Origin: Phoenix dactylifera
Lineage: Eukaryota; Streptophyta; Magnoliopsida; Arecales; Arecaceae
Reading direction: 5' to 3'
Assembly (NCBI RefSeq): GCF_009389715.1
Contig: NC_052399.1
Location: 19,657,646 to 19,721,645, forward strand
DNA: 64,000 nucleotides
Below, in pieces: positions 1-11,513 of the stretch. The notes under the pieces were generated by a model that saw only the letters and a program-made list of their open reading frames with translations, did no database searches and had not been told where the DNA came from. The stretch's first letter is position 1, and each line of letters begins with the position of its first letter. The translations under genes were made by a program, and so were the position numbers.

Positions 1-689
1 AAAAGGTCATAAATTGACATGCTTGTCTCTATGTTTATTTTAACTTCGAATTCTTTATAAATCATATGAAATAAATCCAAAATATAGTTTGCTCAAAGTA
101 ATATAAAATTTTTACTAAGCAATAGATTATTAAACTTCACTTTTGAGAGCTTTACACTTGGATGATATTCAATATCTTACTGGAAAAAGGGTGATGCCGC
201 CAGCTTATAGTATTTCAATCTCACCTTTTATTCAATTCCATACAAATGTCAATGAGAGGAGCACAAGGAAAAAATACTTCCAATTTTTTGATTAGATTTT
301 CGTCACATCATTTAAACCTTCAGATGAAAATGCTTCGCAAAATACACATGCATCATTAATAGATTTTTGTCCATATATCGATACCATCATGTTCTCACTC
401 AAAATTTGGCCCACAGACCGATTAGGCTGCAGGTTTCAACGTCTGGGCTTCAAGTCTCTTACAAACTTACTCGAACCAACATGGGTCTGCACGAGCCCAA
501 AAAGTATTCAGGGTCGGGTTGGGTCGAAGCTGAGACTCAAAGCCGCTGGCTCAACCGAATGCAAGATGTTTAAAACTACTTCAAGCCCGACTCATCGTGA
601 ACAAGTGCACCGATGAGCATCATGAGATGGAAATAAACGCGCTTTCTTTTTTTTTGCTCCTTTTTTTTTTTGTTTTGCCAAGACGGGCA

Positions 690-890
690 AGTCAGACTAT
701 CCGAGTCCGGACACAGCCAATAAAATAAAAAAAATAGAATATCACGAAATGCCTTAGGCAAATCCTCTTCCCAGATCCACAGAGTGCTACCAGAGTGATT
801 GGCCGCATAAGCAGCTACCCAGTTCGCAGCACTGTTGGCCTTCCGAAAAACGTGCTTAGACTGAAAGGTCAATCCATCCCCGCTTATCAA
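690..890 (-). pseudogene. Remnant of a plant LINE-type RNase H-like domain
   Basis: Read on the minus strand, the segment encodes VFRKANSAANWVAAYAANHS and then LPKAFRDILFF. This resembles the C-terminal RNase H-like region of plant non-LTR retrotransposons and their domesticated fragments, where a VFREAN..ADW.A segment is followed by a LRDIL-type segment. Only about 60 residues are recognisable, and they run into a low-complexity lysine-rich tail with no catalytic core upstream. I read it as a decayed fragment and not a gene. The family assignment is from memory of the motif and is moderate at best. Confidence 0.45.
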
Positions 891-2009
891 CCAAATGTCT
901 CGAAGTAGAAGGTGGTCCCTACTCCAACCACGCGGACCCTTCTAGATCTAACCGATCACTGAATAAACGCGCCTTCCGTCAGCACGAGCATGTGTAGTTC
1001 GGGTCTTGGAGATTTGGTTCCATTTTTTCTTTTTTTTTTTGAACCAACCAAGATGAATAATGCCCCGGCTCAAACAAGCCTGCCCCAATGCAGCCTTTGT
1101 ATGTATAAGTCTGTTTGGATGCTTTGCATCGCATATCCATCAATAAGTTAAACATCTGACTGAAAGTGAGAGGAATGGGAGGGAGAGCAGAAACTAGTGC
1201 ACCATGCAGCGGTGCACCGCACCAATCACATGTGTTTGCTTTTCTTGGTGCTCGCCTCATATAATTTTTGTTCTTCTTCCTACCATCCATGGCTGGTGAA
1301 AATTGTGCGACATAGCGAAAAGGTAAGCATTCTCCAACTGCTTGCACCTCTAGAGGAAGAGGGGTGCAATCATTGATGGAGTCGCAAGGTCGGCAACGGG
1401 GTTGGAGAGTGCCAGCTTCGCGATTGGGCTCGGTCATCTCTGAACATGAAAAGCGTTTTGGTTGATGGCGCTGGATACAGTTTTAAATGAATGCAACCGC
1501 ATAGGTCTCCGTCCCTTCTCCTTGGAAAATTAAGAAAAAAAGCGACCTGTAACAACTGGGACAATGCTACATTATAGTTTTTTTTTTTTTTTTTGCTTTC
1601 AATGCTGATGGCGGTGGTGATAGATATGGAAAAAGACTACCGATAAACGGTTAACCGACAAGAATCAAAAAACACCGTCTGATGAATGAACCGAAAGATA
1701 TTGTATTGACAAACTTCCTATTTTGACATGTTTTCTCTAACATTTATTTTTTTAAAACAATAAAAATTAAATCAAACTCCCACCATTAATGGAATCCATC
1801 AATTTCATATTATTAAAAAAAATAAAAAAAATAAAAGAAGCCATCATCTCTTTTTTCTCGTCAAACCTTTATTCATCCATCTTCTTTCTCGTCAAGATGT
1901 ATCTCTTATTCGTGAGTCCTTCCTTTTATTTTTTGAGTCATTTTCTCCTCTAATTTTTTTTCTTTTTTACAAGATCAAAAAAACTTATGGCACGTATCAA
2001 AAAATCGAT

Positions 2010-2765
2010 GAATGTGTATTATCTGGCCATATACCGTATACTAGTGAACACCACATTCTAGAAACTATATATTGATTTATTTAAAGGTGTATATTGGGAT
2101 ACTAGATAACTATTTTGCCAGGTGTGTAACACCTAAGCCATATAGTGTATACTAGTGAACACCGTGTTTTAAAAATTTTATGTTGATTTACTTAAAGGTA
2201 TGCACAAGAATTCTAGATAACTATTTTGTTATGTGTGTATTATCCAGTAATGTACTATGTATTGATGAATACTATATTTTAAAAATTGTGTATCAATTTA
2301 TCTATATATATGTTTTGAGTCATTGTTGGGTGTGTATGAAAGAAGCTTATGGTATATATCTAGAAGTCGACAAGTATGTATCATCTGACTATATACTGTC
2401 TGCTGATAAATACCATATTCTAAAAATTGTATATTGATTTAACTAGGGCTGCATATTGGGATGCTAGATGACTATTTTGCTAGATATGTATCATATGGCC
2501 ATGTAGCATGTACTGGTGAATATCACGTTCTAGAAATTATGTATCGATTTATCCAAAGATGTATATTGGGACGCTGGATGACTATTTTGCTATATGTGTA
2601 TTACCTAGCCATATAGTATATATTGGTAAATATCATGTTCTGAAAATTGTGTATCAATTTATCTGAAGATATATATATTAGGATACTAAATGACTATTTT
2701 GTTAGGTATGTATCACCTGACTGTACACTATGTATTAGCAAACACCATGTTTTAAATATCTTCAC
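2010..2765. repeat. Minisatellite, about seven diverged copies of a ~110-bp unit
   Basis: A recurring block reads roughly TGTGTATTA.CTGGCCATAT, then TACTAGTGAACACCA, a TTCTAAAAATT segment, GTATATTGATTTA, and GGATGCTAGATGACTATTTTG. The TGTGTAT/TATGTAT anchor recurs near 2013, 2123, 2234, 2375, 2485, 2595 and 2708. That is a period of 110-113 bp, with one roughly 30-bp insertion between the third and fourth copies. Copies differ from each other by an estimated 15-25 percent, so the array is old. A short open frame inside it is a by-product of the repeat. Confidence 0.85.
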
Positions 2766-5716
2766 AAAGAAGTTTCGCAGGAGGAGAAAATGACTCGAGG
2801 AGGAAGAGAAAAAATTCATGAGGAAGAAGAAAGTATGCAAGCAGATGATCTTTCTTCATGTGCGCAATTTTCTTTCTTTTTTATTTTTTAAGTTACAAGA
2901 CCAACGAATCTTGTTAATAGAAGAAATTTCATCGGGATTTGACTTTTTGTTTTTTTTAAACATAGGCGCTAAAGAAAATAAGGTAAAATAGGAAGCCCGA
3001 TATTAAGAGAATCTTGTTCGAGACAAATACCTCTAAAATCTCTTCTTCCAAGTAAATCAGTTAATTGCTACATCTTTAAATATTAAGTAGAGTATGCATG
3101 AGAGGTTAATGCTTCTCGTGTAGTCTCTCTAAAGGGGATGTTTCCTTTTCTTCTTCTCCCTCTTTCTTTTTTTTTCTTTTTTTTTTAAATTTTTTTTTCC
3201 AATAGATAAGAGATGCATGGCCAACCAAAATTTAATGAGATTGCAAATTTTAAAACAAAGATAGAACTTGAACCTAGGTCATTGATATTCAACTCCCACT
3301 TTACCAACCGAATCAACTGACATATATATATTTTTTTAAATGTTTAAAAATAAATTTACAGTTAAATCAATTTTGAATTGATTCTTTAAACCTTGTACCA
3401 AAAGTTCGAACTCACATCTCTATTTCCATTTTTCATATATTTTCTCTTACCCCCCTCTTTTCTCCCATCATGCAATGCACATGCCCGCAAGCGTGCGAAG
3501 CCCAACTACAGGACAGGAAAGAAAAAACTACTGGGCAATGAATAATGAATTCTACTTGAATTGCTTGAACAAAACCAAGCAAACAGTTCACAAGCAAAAC
3601 CTAGGTGTGAAAGTATGTAAGAACCTTTAAATGGAGATAATTGTGCTGAGGAAACATAGTAAGAGTATATGTTCTTGCTCACTCAAGGTTGGCAAGCGCA
3701 GGCATATACATTTCCAATCTGATTGGAATTTTGAGCTTGATCATGTAGATCAAAGAGAAAACGCCCTCAAGTTTAGAATTGAATATAAAAGTCCATGCAA
3801 TCCTTTTGAGATAGGCAGACAAGCAAAATAAAGCGTCAATGGGTGTAGAGAGAGTTTATCTTTCATAACTTGTCATATTTTAGACCAAATTTAAAATCAA
3901 TGTCCAGGTGTTTAATCGCAATTTAGTGATTGATAGTTAAACCAAACTGAACCATTTTTGCACAAATAAATGATGTCGATAGATTTGATCTTTTTACATT
4001 GTCATGAAGTTTTCTTCAAAAAAAATATATATCAAAGATTCATAAATGTATTAAATATTCTCTCAAAGCCTTCACTACCCTTTTGATTCTTTTTCTTTCT
4101 TCGAAAAACAAAAAGAAATCTAGATATGTGCAATGCATATTAAAAATAAATTAATAAAAAACTAAGAAATTGAGAGATAAAAAATATATAAAACATGTAA
4201 ATTAAATAAAGAGTATTTTATTTATTTCTAAAATTTTACAAATCCGACTGGTTTTGGATGTGGATGTAGATAAGAGATGGATTGAATATTTTTTTTACAA
4301 TCAAGTTTAATTTTTTAGGAATATCTAGAAGACACTGTATAAATGAGATATAGGATTTCAAGTGGTATATATGTATATATATATCTTTTTAATTGATTTT
4401 TTCATAAATATTTCTTATCATAACATAAATTGATAAATAGAATCTAGTAAGAGATATACTCTCCTGCCCGCTAGTTTTTTTTTTTGAGTAAAATAGAAAC
4501 CTTACATCATGTTAGTGTAAAAATTCGAAGACTATGTCTTCTTGCTCGAGCACTGCTTACTAATTGTCTTTAGCCAATTTTATCTTATTTGAACTTTCTC
4601 CCATCAAACTCATGCAACTTATTAACTAATTTGAATTTTTCATTCGCAAAATTGCTCACACGTGCTTAGCTTTTCTCTAATGGGTCAATAGAAAATAAAC
4701 TACATGTGTCTTTTATAAAAGCAATTAACCTCCTCACACTATGTCTACCACTGCTGATATCTAATTTGGACTGCACGACCAGTTGAGCCTAAGTTTGCAT
4801 CTCTCAGGAGGTAGATTTTTTTTTTTGAAAAAGCAATTGATATAACTCTAACATAAATATATCCTGTTAACTCATGAGAAAGTAAAGAATATAAGAAAAG
4901 AGATCGATGTCCAGAAAAAATCACTGAAATATCGGACGGTAAAAAAACAATCCAGTTTGTTGTTCTATCCGTTTTCCGAAACATACGTGCTGTCTAAAAT
5001 TTATCCGTCTTTTGTATCAGCCTGCGAGAAGATGTCCATCGCTTTCCAAATTCAGTCAATTACTCCGGATCAATTTTTGTAAGGGTACTTCCAAATTGAA
5101 GTCCGAGTCCGAATAAAAACCCCGCCTTATCCCATCCGTGCACCCATGGCTAAGAACATTGCACGTGACCAGACCGGTGCTCCATAAATGCGAAGGGGTC
5201 GAGGATATAAATGGAAGCGGGTCAGGTCCGTGTTGCCCATAAAGGTCTCGCCACTGGTCCGGTACGGCTCTGATGCGCGCTGGCCATTTCACATGGGGTA
5301 CTGCCCAGTGGCTCTCGAATAGCCCGGCACTGCCGCAAGGATGCAGCAGGAGCAGCGCTACGAGGCCCAACTTCGGTAACAAAATAAAAAAATTTCCCTC
5401 CACAGCCCCCCGGATGCCCAGGAATAAACAGCGTGCATGTTCTACCGGCGTTTGTGCATGTAAATGTCACCAATTTCATATGGAAGTCGGTGATTGGTTG
5501 AGTAATGAACTAAAATTTAATTGATACTATTTGTTCTAAGTGTGCCACACCAATCTCCAACCCCTTTATTAGATTCGCGAACGTAGCGTAATTTGGTGGG
5601 TGATCGATAGCCACACTCTGAATATAAATATATAATATTGCTCATATCAAAATGGCTCCAGCTCAAATGAGTCCAAGCCTATTTATGGTGTATGCCCACC
5701 CATCTTCATCAAATTT

Positions 5717-5814
5717 ATTAGTTTGTGCATGGAAGGAGAAATAAAGATATCATATGATAGAGAGAGTGGACGAATCAAGAGCATATTAGTTTGTGCATGG
5801 AAGGAGAAATAAAG
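5717..5814. repeat. Direct duplication of a 30-bp segment, 68 bp apart
   Basis: The 30 bases at 5717-5746, starting ATTAGTTTGTGCATGGAAGG, recur without change at 5785-5814. The intervening sequence is AT-rich with a GA run. This is a simple local duplication with no evident function. Confidence 0.8.
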
Positions 5815-6278
5815 GTATGAATTCCAATCTAATTCACTTTTTTAAATTAATATTATAGATCGCCCATTCTCATGTGCCACATAACCAAGAGCGGTGGACG
5901 AAGACGCGTTCGCCAACAGGCGTGGGTCCCGGTGCAGTCTCGGACAAATAAACCGTCCTCCGCCCCCAGATTTGGGGTACCCTCTCGCAGCCAGGCCCGT
6001 GACGACGGGGGACTGAGGACGGGTCCATTCCGTCATCAATGCCCTCATTAAGTCCCTCACCGAACCCCGACTTCAGAAGAGAAGATGGCACGGCACCGCG
6101 CCAACAGCAAACGACCCCCACATCCCCTCTATTAAAACCCAGGGGCATTTTCGTAACTCCGCATCCCCACCGGTCCTATTAAAGGCCACGGCACGGAAGC
6201 AGAGGCGAAATCCCTAGAATCAGAGCGGAGGAGAGCGACGGTGGTGGTAGGAGCGGAGAGAAGGAAACGAGTGGAGAG

Positions 6279-6746
6279 ATGTCGGCGATGCAGGCGATCG
6301 AGAGGCAGAGAGAGGGGGCGGAGGTTTTCCATGGGGCGGAGATTTGCAAGAAGAGATCGACGGATCTTTTGGAGGAGCTGCACCTGCCCAGGGGTTTGCT
6401 GCCGCTGAGCGGGCTGGACGAGGTGGGGTTCAACCGGGAGACCGGGTTCGTCTGGATGAAGCAGAATAAGGGGAGCCAGCACGTCTTCAAGAAGATCGGT
6501 AAGACGGTGTTCTACGGGACGGAGGTGACGGCCTTCGTGGAGGACCGCCGGATGAAGCGGATGACCGGGGTCAAGAGCAAGGAGTTCCTCCTCTGGGTCT
6601 CCCTCTCCGACATGTATATCGACGAACGCGACCCCACCAAGATCACCTTCAAGTCCGCCGCCGGGATCGGCAGATCATTCCCCGTGTCCGCCTTCGAGGA
6701 GGAGGAGGAGGAGGAGGAGAAGAAAGGCGAGGAGGAGAAAAAGTGA
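6279..6746 (+). CDS. DUF538 family protein
   Basis: A single-exon gene encodes 155 residues. It carries the plant DUF538 domain over about residues 30-140: a leader ending LLEELHLPRGLLP, then GLDEVGFNRETGFVWM, a central VFYGTEVTAFVE strand, and the WVSLSDMYID segment typical of the family. The tail is a run of glutamates and lysines (EEEEEEEE then KKGEEEKK), encoded by a GGA/GAG microsatellite, and is probably disordered. No signal peptide is seen, which fits the intracellular branch of the family. The biochemical role is unknown; members have been linked to stress and chlorophyll degradation, but that is family knowledge and not visible here. The ATG at 6279 is the first in a GC-rich leader, and CTATTAAAGG at about 6174 may serve as a TATA-like element. 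The coding DNA is much GC-richer than its flanks. Confidence 0.92.
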   Translation: MSAMQAIERQREGAEVFHGAEICKKRSTDLLEELHLPRGLLPLSGLDEVGFNRETGFVWMKQNKGSQHVFKKIGKTVFYGTEVTAFVEDRRMKRMTGVKSKEFLLWVSLSDMYIDERDPTKITFKSAAGIGRSFPVSAFEEEEEEEEKKGEEEKK

Positions 6747-7660
6747 GGGTTATAATTGTTATTTTAGGGGTAAACTATGGGCGTTGCACCATGAACTTAT
6801 GCATGCTTTCTTTGTGTCTCTGTTATTTTTGTTATAAAGTTTAATATGTTACTAGGGTTCTTGGTATTCCTATGTCTGGTAGTATGGATCCATGGTAAGG
6901 GACGAACGCGATGTCTACTATCGTCTAAACTTTCTATAAATCAATTCCTTTTTTTTAGTGGGAAGGGAATAAATGTGGCGTAAAAAGTGGCGACGACTAC
7001 TACAAGTGGGTGTATGGTGGACGGTGGGCTCTTGGCTAATCTCTGTATCTCGCTTCCGCGTGTTCGGCATCCCGACGCAACTCAAAAGGTAAAGGGTAAA
7101 AAAGGAGGAGTTGGCTTTACGTTTCAGTCCAAAAGAAAGATTAATTATTTTTTCTCTCATCTAAAGCATTCAATTTCTTACGCAAAAACAACACATCAAA
7201 TGTTCGATGTTGCGTCTGTAGTTTTTTTTTAATTTTATTAAAAAAAGGGGTAACTGGAGTTTCTAAATTTTAAAAATAAAACATGCCTTTCTTTGTAAGT
7301 TAGAAAAATATTTTTTTTTAGGTAACACCGAACACGCCAAAAGGGTTGTGATGCAAGGAAAAAAAAAAAGGGAAAAAAGCTCTAGCTTTTGGGGTCGACA
7401 CTCACAGGCCTGACTCGGAAGCCTTTTTGGTGGTAGAGATGAATGTTTTGGTTGTGAAGCTAGAACGATGTGCTGTAGAATTTGAACGATGTGCTGTAGA
7501 ATTTGAAGGATGTGCTGTAGAATTTGAACGATGTGCTGTAGGAATGACTGTTAGATGCATGAGATGGAGAATTATTGATTCATTCAATGGCAGTAGCCGA
7601 GGTACCTTTCTTTCATTAAAAAAAGGACTCTCTGCTGATTACTTTTCCCAAATTGTTTTC
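6747..7660. other. 3' flank of DUF538 gene and intergenic DNA
   Basis: This stretch contains the probable 3' UTR of the DUF538 gene, several homopolymer runs and the 21-bp tandem repeat at 7467-7542. No gene is supported. Its last five bases, TTTTC, are the left copy of the target duplication of the retrotransposon that follows. Confidence 0.6.
7467..7542. repeat. 21-bp tandem repeat, four copies
   Basis: Copies starting GATGTGCTGTAG begin at 7467, 7488, 7509 and 7530, exactly 21 bp apart, and continue AATTTGAAC. Because 21 is a multiple of three, all six frames stay open, giving apparent repeat peptides (RCAVEFE on the plus strand). No start context, splice sites or domain support a protein. 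Confidence 0.9.
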
Positions 7661-8877
7661 TGTTGGGGGAAAAACCCCAAGTCATCACCACGGAGGCGCT
7701 CGGCTAGGGAGCGCTGACCGGAAAGGCGCTCGGCCAAAGAGTGCCGACCAGAGAAAGCGCCAAGAGGCGCCCAACCGAAATAACCAAGTAGGGATGCTCG
7801 GCTAGAAAGAGCCGACCAGCGGGCGCCGACCAAAGAAGCGCTCAAGTAGAAAGCGCTAGACAGCGCCAAGTAGAGGCGCTCAGCTAGGAGGTGCTCGCCC
7901 AGAATGCGCCGACCAGGAGTACTCAAGCAACCCCGCCACAGGGTGCCCCACTGGGCGACCAGCTCGGCTCGGCAAGGGGCCTTTACCAAATAATTCAACT
8001 CTCGCTGGATCCTCTAAGGGACCTGACAACTCCACTATAACCTGCCGCTATTTTCAAGCCATCAAGGCACAAGATCTCCGCAGGTATTCAGCACGACCTG
8101 CCATTAATGCACGAGGCTCCCTCAAGTCTCCGATGCACTCAGTCATTTAATGAACACGGCCCAAGACGATCTCCGGATCACTGAACCATCAGAGCGTATG
8201 GCTCTCCCTGACCGCCGGTTCATTCAGTAATAAATGCACTAACCATCCACGGACCCCAGGCCCACCACGGCCGGCGGTTCAACCACTTCAACAGGTCCGA
8301 TCGACCGTGACAACTTCCTAATTCCGGTCTGATCCGGTCCCGTTCTCCATCACGCCATTAATGGGCCAAATCGTGCCCAATTATTACAGAACGGGACAAA
8401 CCTACTGTCACCTCCCAGGTAACCGAATCCTCCTATAAAAGGGAACCTGGGGGGAAGAGGAAAGGGGGACCAAAACGGGAGAAAAAACCCGAAGCCGGAG
8501 AGAACCCTCCTAGACCGGGTGGAAAGAAGTAAACAACACAGACAATTGAGGAAACTGATCCTCTTGATTTTATCCAAATATTCTCTCTGTCTTCTCCACA
8601 TACTCTCTTCCCCGCTCTCTCCACATATTCGCCCCCTCTGACTTAGGCATCGGAGGGCCGGCGCCGGGGAGCCCGGCCACCGGTTCTTCCTGCAGGACTC
8701 GCACCCCACAGTGGAGGACGCCACCAGCCGGCGCACCGTCGACCACCCTTCCAGCGGCGGAGCTCTGCCCCTCCAGGAGGACGCCACCAGTCGGCGCGCC
8801 GTCGATCGCCGCCCCTGCGGCGGAAGCCCCTCCTTCCCCGGCTTCGCGGCGGCCCCCGGGTCCAATTTCCAGCAACA
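7661..8877 (+). repeat. 5' LTR
   Basis: This terminal repeat begins TGTTGGGGGAAAAACCCC, itself a short inverted repeat, and ends AGCAACA. It pairs with 13486-14720. The first 350 bases are dominated by an irregular GCGC(T/C)CGGCTAG.. / GCCGACCAG.. short repeat with self-complementary potential. A TATA box lies at 8434-8440. Relative to the 3' LTR it lacks about 18 bases in two small indels, near 7859 and 7975. Confidence 0.95.
8434..8440 (+). promoter_or_regulatory. TATA box of the 5' LTR
   Basis: TATAAAA sits in the context CTCCTATAAAAGGGAACC, where U3 would end. Transcription would start about 30 bases downstream, placing R and U5 in the remaining roughly 400 bases of the LTR. The same box is kept in the 3' LTR at 14277-14283. 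Confidence 0.75.
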
Positions 8878-8879
8878 GT

Positions 8880-8897
8880 TGGCGCTAGAGGAAGGGC
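8880..8897 (+). other. Primer-binding-site-like sequence
   Basis: TGGCGCTAGAGGAAGGG lies two bases after the 5' LTR ends. It begins with the TGG complementary to a tRNA 3' CCA, which is the expected position and start for a minus-strand primer site. I did not identify the tRNA. Confidence 0.6.
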
Positions 8898-8911
8898 CCG
8901 AGTTCGCTGCC

Positions 8912-9551
8912 ATGAAGCTAAGAAGCAAAGGGGCTTCCAATGCCTCTCGACGTCCTCCACCTAGCCCGGAGCGTTCCGTCCGAAACCCATCACCTCCGAC
9001 CGAGTCAATTCATCAAGTTCGGCCGGAGCAGTTCGATGCCCTGGTACAACAGGTGCAGGCCCTAGCTACCGCTGTCAAAAGCCTGCAGCCTAGGGGCATC
9101 CCAACGGCACCGCCTCCTCCGGCTCCAGTTCAACCGGAGCCTCCCACAAGCGGACTTCACCTTCGAGGTCAGGACTCCCAAGTCCAGGCCTCCCTTTGGA
9201 GAGAGCACCCAGCCGGAGGCCACGGAGGCTGGCCACAGCCTTCAGAAGCTGAATCGGTTCCAGGGCAACCTGCGCTCGAACGAACCGCTGCAGCGATCCT
9301 CCAGAACGATGAACTCGACCGGAAGGTCGAGAGGCTGGAACGTCAAATCCAGGCACTCCACGGGAGGAAGTCAGGACATAACGGCGACTTCGAGTTCAAT
9401 ACGAAGTCGCCCTTCTCCCAGGAAATTGAAGATGAACCGGTCCCGTTACGGTTCAAGATGCCCCAGGTGGAGCCCTACAACGGCAAGGCTGATCCCCTGG
9501 ACCACTTGGAAAGCTACCGGGTCTTAATGGCCCTACAAGGAGCCTCGGAGG
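8912..9551 (+). pseudogene. gag N-terminal fragment of the LTR retrotransposon
   Basis: About 213 codons run from an ATG at 8912. They encode a basic N-terminus, a proline-rich linker, a coiled-coil-like stretch (LDRKVERLERQIQALHGRKS) and the start of the retrotransposon gag domain (VEPYNGKADPLDHLESYRVL, then MALQGASEA). The frame breaks off at about 9550 inside the gag domain, where the sequence jumps to the end of the pol RNase H in a different frame. The rest of the capsid domain and the zinc knuckle are absent. In an intact relative this protein forms the virus-like particle. Confidence 0.85.
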
Positions 9552-11513
9552 CTCCGACCATACTTCCAAGCCCACACAGTGGCTGTGCTGACCGACCAGC
9601 CGGTCAAGCAGATCCTGCAGAAATCAGATCGCGCGGGACGGATCGCCAAATGGGCCATCGAGCTCGGGGAATTCGACATCGAGTACCGACCCAGACCGGC
9701 GATCAAAGCACAAGCGCTCGCAGACTTTATTGTCGAGTGCACTATACTGGATGAGATCGAGCCCGAACCTGAACCACCAGTGGAGCAGACCCCGAGTTTG
9801 ACATGGACTCTGCATGTCGATGGCTCTTCAAACTCGGGGGGTAGCGGAGCAGGGCTCATCCTCACCAGCCCAGAAGGGGTGGTCGCCGAGCAAGCCTTGC
9901 GCCTCGAGTTCCCTGCTTCCAATAATATGGCGGAGTACGAAGCGCTCGTCGCCGGGCTCAAGCTAGCCAAAGAGCTAGGAGTGAAGGACTTGAAGGCCTT
10001 AAGTGATTCTCAGCTCGTCGTCAACCAAATTGTGGGCGACTTCGAAGCCAGAGACCCGACCATGCAGAAGTATCTTCAGAAGGTACGGGATCTCGCCTCG
10101 ACCCTGGACTCTTTTCACATTCAACATGTTGCCAGGTCGGAGAACCTCAGGGCCGACCAGCTATCAAAGCTGGCGTCCTCTCGCATGAGCGAGCTTCCCA
10201 AGGAGGCAGTACTGGAGTATCTCCAAAAGCCCAATATAGATGAGCCCGAGCAGACCCTCTGCACTGAGTTCGAGCCAAGCTGGATGGACGAACTCATCGG
10301 CTACCTGCAAGACGAAGTCCTCCACACTGACGAACAAGAGGCTCGCCGGATCAAACGCCTCGCTACCCGGTACATATTGTACGAGGGAAAGCTCTATCGG
10401 AGATCCTTCACCTCTCCCCTCCTCAGATGCCTCCGCCCAACGGAGGCTGATTATGCCCTACGCGAAGTCCACGAAGGGATTTGCGGGAACCATTTGGGAG
10501 GGCGAGCATTGGCCCATAAAATTCTGCGCCAAGGATATTATTGGCCGACACTCCAGAAGGATGCTATGGACTTCGTCCAAAGATGTGACAGGTGCCAAAG
10601 GAACGCCAATGTTCAGCACCGGCCTTCGGCCCCTTTGACTTCTATCAGCTCCCCTTGGCCCTTTGCCCAGTGGGGAATTGACATCCTAGGGCCATTTCCA
10701 CTGGCCACCGGACAAAGAAAATTTCTGGTCGTCTCCATCGACTACTTCACCAAGTGGGTGGAAGCCGAGCCCCTTGCCCGGATCACCGAGCAGAAGATGC
10801 GGGATTTTGTTTGGAAGTCCATTATCTGCAGATTCGGGCTTCCCCGCATCCTCATCTCTGACAACGGTCGCCAATTCAACAACATTCACTTCAGAGAGTT
10901 CTGCTCCGAGCTTGGCATTGACCACCGCTTCACCTCGGTCGCGCATCCTCAAACGAATGGAGAAACCGAGGTAACAAATCGTACTATTTTGCAGGGTCTC
11001 AAAGCCAGGCTCGACAAATCCAAAGGACAATGGGTCGAAGACCTATATAATGTCCTGTGGGCTTACCGGACCACGTTCCGTGTCCCCACCGGTGAGACTC
11101 CCTTCAACCTAACATATGGAACGGAGGCCGTCATCCCACTGGAAGTTGGGCTTCCCTCTCCAAGAGTCGAGCATCATGATGCCGGCTCCAACTCTTCGCA
11201 GCTCAGAAGCAACCTCGACTTGATCGAGGAAACAAGGGAGGCCGCCCGAGTTCGTATGGCGAGGTACCAGCAAAAGACAGCTCAGTACTACAACGCCAGG
11301 GTCAAAATCAAATCTTTCAGACCAGGAGACCTTGTCCTCAGGAGAGCTGAAGTCTCCCGACCAACTGAGCAAGGGAAGCTGGCCCCAAACTGGGAAGGAC
11401 CATACCGAGTCACGCGCATCCGCCGACCCGGGACTTATCAGTTAGAGTCTCTAGATGGGACTCTCATTCCGCGGAGCTGGAGCTCTGAAAATCTCCGCGT
11501 GTACCATCAGTAG
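9552..11513 (+). pseudogene. pol C-terminal remnant: RNase H end, Tat-type RNase H, integrase
   Basis: About 653 codons stay open from the deletion junction to the stop. In order they contain the tail of the first RNase H (DQPVKQIL, then AKWAIELGEFDIEYRPRP), a second RNase H (HVDGSSNSGGSGAGLIL with its acidic residue; later LSDSQLVVNQ), the integrase zinc domain (HEGICGNHLGG, then CDRCQR), and the catalytic core with its three acidic residues in WGIDILGPF, ISDNGRQF and NGETEVTNR. A chromatin/GPY-like C-terminal part (GDLVLRR, NWEGPYRVTRI) follows. The double RNase H is the hallmark of the Tat lineage. There is no start codon or upstream pol, so it is a remnant. Its integrase could be intact only if expressed as a fusion, which the frame change forbids. 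Confidence 0.9.

Larger units (their letters stand above)
1..6278. other. Intergenic, repeat-rich AT-rich DNA
   Basis: I see no convincing gene in this stretch. It holds poly-T and poly-A runs, a RNase H-like retroelement remnant near 0.7-0.9 kb, a tandem minisatellite at 2.0-2.77 kb, and a short direct duplication at 5.7-5.8 kb. Open frames here are short, lack recognisable domains and mostly overlap repeats. The last 150 bases before 6279 are GC-richer and are probably the promoter and 5' UTR of the DUF538 gene. Confidence 0.7.

Noticed and set aside
2180-2437. 85-codon open frame with hydrophobic, tyrosine-rich product
   Set aside because: It lies entirely within the 110-bp minisatellite and reflects AT-rich repeat translation.
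4745-4984. Minus-strand frame starting FRKTDRTTNW, similar in start to the RNase H-like remnant at 0.7-0.9 kb
   Set aside because: Only about ten residues resemble the motif and the rest diverges, so it is too weak to annotate.
7427-7717. 96-codon plus-strand frame containing RCAVEFE repeats
   Set aside because: It consists of the 21-bp repeat plus sequence that enters the LTR; no gene context.
8350-8940. A 196-codon minus-strand open frame across the 5' LTR, repeated in the 3' LTR
   Set aside because: It runs antisense through LTR sequence, is GC-driven low complexity, and is duplicated only because the LTR is duplicated. No domain is visible.
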